Of a DNA stretch of 64,000 nt, positions 59,319-64,000 are shown one piece after another. The stretch comes from Sorex araneus (Eukaryota > Chordata > Mammalia > Eulipotyphla > Soricidae). Numbering within the stretch: position 1 is the stretch's first letter; every line of letters begins with the position of its first letter. Below the pieces are notes generated by a model. That model did no database searches. It had not been told where the DNA came from and saw only the letters and a list, made by a program, of their open reading frames with translations. Where the stretch lies: assembly GCF_027595985.1 (NCBI RefSeq), contig NC_073306.1, positions 103,383,484-103,447,483 of the forward strand, given 5' to 3'. A program made the translations under genes and the position numbers.

Positions 59319-59566
59319 GGACTGGAGCGATAGCACCGCAGGTAGGGCATTTGCCTTGCATGTGGCTGACCCGAGTTCTATTCCTCCATCCCTCTCGGAG
59401 AGCCCGGCAAGCTACAGAGAGTATCCCGCCCACACAGCAGAGCCTGGCAAGCTACCCATGGTATGGGTATGCCAAAAAAGTAAGAAGTCTCACAAGGAGA
59501 TGTTACTGGTGCTTGCTCAAGCAAATCGATGAACAATGGGACAGCAGTGCTACAGTGCTACAGTGT
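59319..59566 (+). repeat. SINE B with 8-bp target duplication
   Basis: This is a full copy ending in 'gtgctacagtgctacagtg'. It is flanked by 'tcaaattt' (59,311-59,318 and 59,567-59,574). Confidence 0.95.
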
Positions 59567-59660
59567 TCAAATTTACATTGTTTATTTTGATCTCTTCCCT
59601 TTCTTCTGTCATGATCACTAGGGGCCACACATTTGATTGCGCAGCTCACTGAAGTTTGCA

Positions 59661-59955
59661 CATCTGAGTGGTGTTACTCAAACATACATCCCCCAGAGGG
59701 TCCGACTCCTGGCTGTGCTACAGTGATTGCTGGGAGTCACACTCTTTGGTAGCAATATTTGAACAGCACATATTTGGATAAAGTCTGATTAGAAATCACT
59801 TGTGAGACAGGAGATCACATTCCACAGTACTGACAGACAGGAACAATTGAGCTACCAGAATCAAGCCTGGGTATGGGGACAGCACCAGGGATAGAACTCA
59901 GGGATTTCATTTGCAAAGCAGAAGCTTTATCCACTGAGTCACCTTCTAACCCCAA
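59661..59955 (-). repeat. Old unidentified repeat plus tRNA-like SINE remnant
   Basis: On minus, 59,953-59,880 reads 'gtgactcagtggataaagct' and 'tgagttctatccctggtgct', a tRNA-SINE head pattern. The left part shares 'ggagtcacactctttggt' with the repeat at 9930-10,330. Confidence 0.45.
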
Positions 59956-61226
59956 GTTTATATTTTGTAATGTCAAAATATTGCCTCTCATATCCAGTAT
60001 TTCTTGACCTCATATATTAATACAGACTCCAGGGTAGAATTCAATCATGCAATCAGTCATAATGATCCTCCCTCTGTCCACCTCTGCTCTGTCATATCCG
60101 AAAACACCCTGTATTCAGGAATTTTGATATATTACATGGTGTTAAATAATAGTATCTTTGTAACTCATCTTTTTTCCTCAACTTTGCTAAACTTTTATCC
60201 TCAAGTCTAGATTGAAGTCATTTCTATGCCTAAAATAAAATAAATAAACTGTTCCATTTCCCCTTTCCTCTTCTTTCAGCCTCGGACAAAAGGATGGGAC
60301 AAAAGGAAGGAGAGAGGAAACTGTGTGGACAGTGTTCAGTAATAAACCTGCCTTTGGTGTATCTTTTGAGCTATATAAAAAGAGCACGAGAGTGATTTTT
60401 TAAATTTTTTTGAACTTGACAATGATTTTCAGCTCATGTGCATCAATGGTTTCTGGGAAAAATTCATTTACTCATCTCTATTGTGCGTACATATCACTTT
60501 AGATTGTGAGTTCTTCTGAACGTCACCTGGCAGTTTCAAGGCATGGTGAGAGACCTGGAACTCAAAGATTTGTGCAAGTACAGAGCAGGAGGAGTACATA
60601 GAAAGGTAGATTTAGTATTAAACTTTGAGTACTTTATTTAGGATCTTATTCTTTTTCTTCCCCTAGAAAAAGATTGTAATATTCTTCCAGCATGAAGGAC
60701 AGTTGAAAGCACAGACTTTCAATAGTTAAAGGTCAAGTCTTAGCTCAGTTTTTAATGACTCTGGCGTCATTTGTAAAATACATATGTATTATTAACACAG
60801 ACTCAGTAAGCTAATTTGAATCAATAGAGTGGATCTTCCCATCCCACTTTTTCATCTCTCCTTTTTTCAAGTGCTCCCTTCCTTTTATTAAAAGGGCTTA
60901 TTGTTTACCTAATACCTAAGTTTTATGAATAAGAATATCATGATGCTGTTAAAGCCCCTCATTAATGACAGCTTTAGCCTGAATTTTCATTGATTATTTC
61001 ACTCTTACATGTATTTAGCTGCCACTCCTCTAATCTGCCCTCCACTTGTACCCTTACCCAAATTTCTATAGTCTGATTAAAAACCTTAAACATGATGGAT
61101 AATCTGGGTCTCACAATAAAAGTTCTTATTGCAGGTGTTGAGGAAATGGAGTCAAGGGTCTTTTTTCTTACTTAAGAAGAAACGCTGGTTCAGCTGATAG
61201 GAGGAAGTTGTTTGGAAAAAATATGT
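59956..61226. other. Unassigned; weak MIR-like part at 60,700-60,820
   Basis: The sequence 'gactctggcgtcatttgtaa' with 'aatacatatgtattattaac' recalls the MIR 3' part. There are no genes. Confidence 0.35.
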
Positions 61227-61282
61227 GTGTGCGTGCGTGCATGCATGCGTGCGTGTGCGTGGGTGCATGCATGTGTGCGTGC

Positions 61283-61319
<37 letters not shown>
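61227..61319. repeat. (GTGC)n/(GT)n microsatellite
   Basis: Irregular GTGC/ATGC units are followed by about 17 GT units. Frames of 60-97 codons on both strands are repeat artefacts. Confidence 0.95.
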
Positions 61320-61322
<3 letters not shown>

Positions 61323-63505
61323 ATTAGAAACCTCTGTTTTCTTTCCCCATTATTTGGAGAAGTTTTTATACTCCTCCGAGACCCATTTAGGAGGAAAGTT
61401 CTGGCTATGTTAGGTGTCTGTGGGAGACAGTTCATATCTGGAGCCAGAGTTAGACTGGAGGTCAAAGGAAAGCACTGTTTCAAGAATCATTAAATACACT
61501 GTGTTTTCGGCTCAAAGAAATTAATCCCAAACGGCACATGTGGCTACCATTCATGTGTTGCTTTTAAAAAGCACACAGTGGACACAACGTCAGCAATAGC
61601 CAACAAATTACAAGTATATCCAAGTCCATCATCTGTAGGCGCAGGTAAGTTGCTGTAGGGAGACCCCATCTTCCCATGTGCCATTCTTTTAGTTATGAGT
61701 GGCTGGCAAAATAAGAAAGGGAGGGGGCTTAGGAACAAGATGAAACAAAGTAATGAATGGAAATCATTTTCTTTTAAAGGGCTCAAGGGAAACAGTGGTT
61801 TGTTTCCCCTAACATCCCCTTGCCCTAACCAGTTTAGACTTGCTGGACACAATGACTGGCATTTCCGTTCTCAGGTACGAATACTCCAAATAAGAAATTT
61901 GCTCATGCAATTGTGTTTTTAGGGACTCGTGTGATATGCCTGATGAATTGAGTTAATTCATGCTTTAGCTTAACTGGCAAGATATAATGGTTCACATTGG
62001 AACTATGAATAACCATTTTGTTCCTTGAATGACTCCAGTTTAATGCCTCCTGATGTCAGTGTATTTTGCCCAGGGTAAAACTTGCTATATGAATTATTCA
62101 CTGCTTAATGGAATGAATGGGGCCATGTTTGCCCACAGAATGTTAGCTGTGGTTATCTGACACTATGGGGCACAGTGGATGCATACAAAGGACAAAGGAT
62201 AATTTAGAATTTGGTTCCAAGGCTCGGCCATAGCAGTTAAGATCTTTATAAAAAATCATAGCACCTTTTTGTCTTGTGCCACACATCACGATGGCCTGAG
62301 TAAGCCAAGAAACACTTGGAAACTTAACAGAAGAAAAGACAAAAAACCTTAGCTTTAAAAAAACTGCAGTGCAGTTTAGAAGTGGCACTTTTGCATAAAA
62401 TTTTGCTCAGTGGAGGATGGAAAATGGGAAATACATTTAAGAAGATTTTTTTAATTAACAAAATTAGTAAGTTTCATTATGACTTTCACATTAGTTCAAA
62501 TTAGTGGTGTGAAATCAACTATATGTTGTGCAGAAAAAATTATATGGATCTAGCAGTAAAGAATTTTAAGTCAATTTTAGAGTGAAGGTGATTCAGACTC
62601 CTCTGGTTTATAAGCATTGGGTTGATTTATCTCCCTGGCTAGAGTACCCATTTTGCCACTAAAATGCCTTTGGTTTAATAAGAATGATTTACAATCTGGG
62701 TAGACAGTTAATGCAAGTTAGTGGGAGCTGATAAATGAACTACTGAGTTTGCTTATACAAATGAATGGAGTATTAATCTTGACTTCGAATTTCCCATTGG
62801 GTTCTCCTTAAACTGTTCTTGTCAGGAAGACATGATTGACACGTTTTAATGGTTGACAAACTTTTCTAAATATTTTTAAACTGTGTAAACAGCATAAGTA
62901 AATTTTAAGATTAAAATATAGACAAAATTGAACTGGAATAATTAAATTGTGCTTAAAATCTCTCTGAAAGGAATTGTGTCATGCCAGTGAAGTTTTGCTG
63001 GTGTGTTTACAAGTTTATTGAATAGTGTGGTCTTGCCTGGTTCAAACAGCTCTAACCAAAAGATCTAGAACTTTGGCTGCAGAGTTTGAATTAGCCACAA
63101 TCCTTGTTGAGTTTGGAAAGTTGATCCTTGGGATAAATTGATCAAGTTTTATTCATCTATGTTCAATTGCATGATGGCCTCAACTCACAAAGATAGCCAC
63201 TTTGGAATTCCTGGAATTTGTGAATATTACTTCATACAGCAAAAGTGACTTGAAAATATAATTAGCTTAAAGATCTCAAGGTAAAAAGATTATCTTGTAT
63301 TATGTAAGTGGGTCCTAAATGTAACCACAAGGGTCCTTAAAGCAATGAACCAAGGATATTAAAGGAAAGAGTAGAACATGTGGTCCTACTTTTTTATGAA
63401 AGCAGTGGTTGGAGTGATAAGAGGAGGAATTTGTAATTCAAGGAATGTGGCAGCTTCCAAAAAGTAGAAAAGGCAAAGCAATAGATTTTATCCTAGAGCC
63501 CCCAG
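61320..63505. other. Unassigned, no recognisable interspersed repeats
   Basis: Non-coding by eye. The minus frames at 61,852-61,544 and 62,388-62,143 have no known motif. Confidence 0.4.
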
Positions 63506-63587
63506 AAGGAACCACCTTTGCCAAAACTCTGATGTTAGCTTAGTAAAAGGAACCACCTTTGCCAAAACCCTGATGTTAGCTTCGTAA
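63506..63587. repeat. Tandem duplication, 41-bp unit, two copies
   Basis: 'aaggaaccacctttgccaaa' and on, at 63,506-63,546, is repeated at 63,547-63,587 with two substitutions. Confidence 0.95.
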
Positions 63588-64000
63588 CCTGACTTTGAAC
63601 CTTTTAAACTGTAGAAGAACAACCTGTGCCCATTGAAGTCATTAAACACATGAAAATTCATAACAGAAGTGATAGGAAGTTAATTCAACGTCCAAAAGAT
63701 TGAAATTTATTAGTTTCATTGTGATTTTCCTGTGTCTTAGCCTCAACATCAGTTGTAAATCCTGTTATGATGTCATCTTAAAAATTATATTGGTTAGTTT
63801 TTTTTAAAAAAAGCTGTTGAAGCAAATAAAAGCCATCATGTCATTTCCTCTGAATGAGAAGGATACTTGTTTGTGAAAATACTGAACTGAATAGGGAAGT
63901 CTGGAACTCTGAACACAAGTGAAGGCTTCCACTTTCATATGGTCAGGTTCAAGTAATTATAGATGCAAAGATAAATAAATAAATAAAAGGATGTAGAGAA
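63588..64000. other. Unassigned
   Basis: No feature is seen except a short (AAAT)n near 63,972-63,988. Confidence 0.4.

Overview
The window is mammalian nuclear DNA with no host protein-coding gene that I can support. It is a repeat-rich intergenic or intronic region. The commonest sequence is a tRNA-derived SINE head (an A box like TAGCACAGCGG and a B box like GGTTCGAATCC) that I recognise as the SOR-type SINE of shrews. Together with ancient MIR and L1 fragments, a young L1, an RTE-clade LINE and class II endogenous retroviruses, this points to a eulipotyphlan, most likely Sorex. The species call rests on memory of the SINE family and was not checked against a database.

Layout. 1-5800: SINEs flank a 3.0 kb internally deleted class II (betaretrovirus-like) provirus at 837-3845, minus strand, with paired LTRs, a 6-bp target duplication and a SINE inserted in gag. 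5.8-13.1 kb: SINEs, MIR, a (GGAA)n/(GGGA)n microsatellite and old L1. 13,182-18,672: a 5.5 kb minus-strand L1 with an 18-bp target duplication. Its ORF2 is nearly readable, broken by one frameshift and one stop, but almost all of ORF1 is missing and the 5' end is a mosaic. 18.7-37 kb: mostly old non-coding sequence with scattered SINEs, a (CT)n(CA)n tract and a U6 retropseudogene. 37-46 kb: nested SINE/L1 insertions, a 626-bp composite L1-like element (39,323-39,948) and a 1.2 kb solo LTR (44,930-46,131). 46-54 kb: old L1, a 5'-truncated RTE LINE with a readable 287-codon frame (47,935-48,855), SINEs and a truncated young L1. 54-64 kb: SINE B copies, an 82-bp foldback hairpin, microsatellites, and a final 4 kb almost free of recognisable interspersed repeats.

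How the elements relate. Two SINE families share the same tRNA-like head but have different tails. 'SINE A' ends in poly(A), as L1-mobilised SINEs do. 'SINE B' ends in a roughly 70-bp segment that matches the 3' end of the RTE LINE in this same window, followed by short repeats, so RTE is its probable mobiliser. An intermediate 'long' SINE B carries extra sequence before the RTE-like tail. The L1 5' region and the 626-bp element share modules, which suggests a non-autonomous L1-derived family and a chimeric L1. Names A, B and 'long B' are mine. Target duplications and relationships were read by eye, without alignment software.
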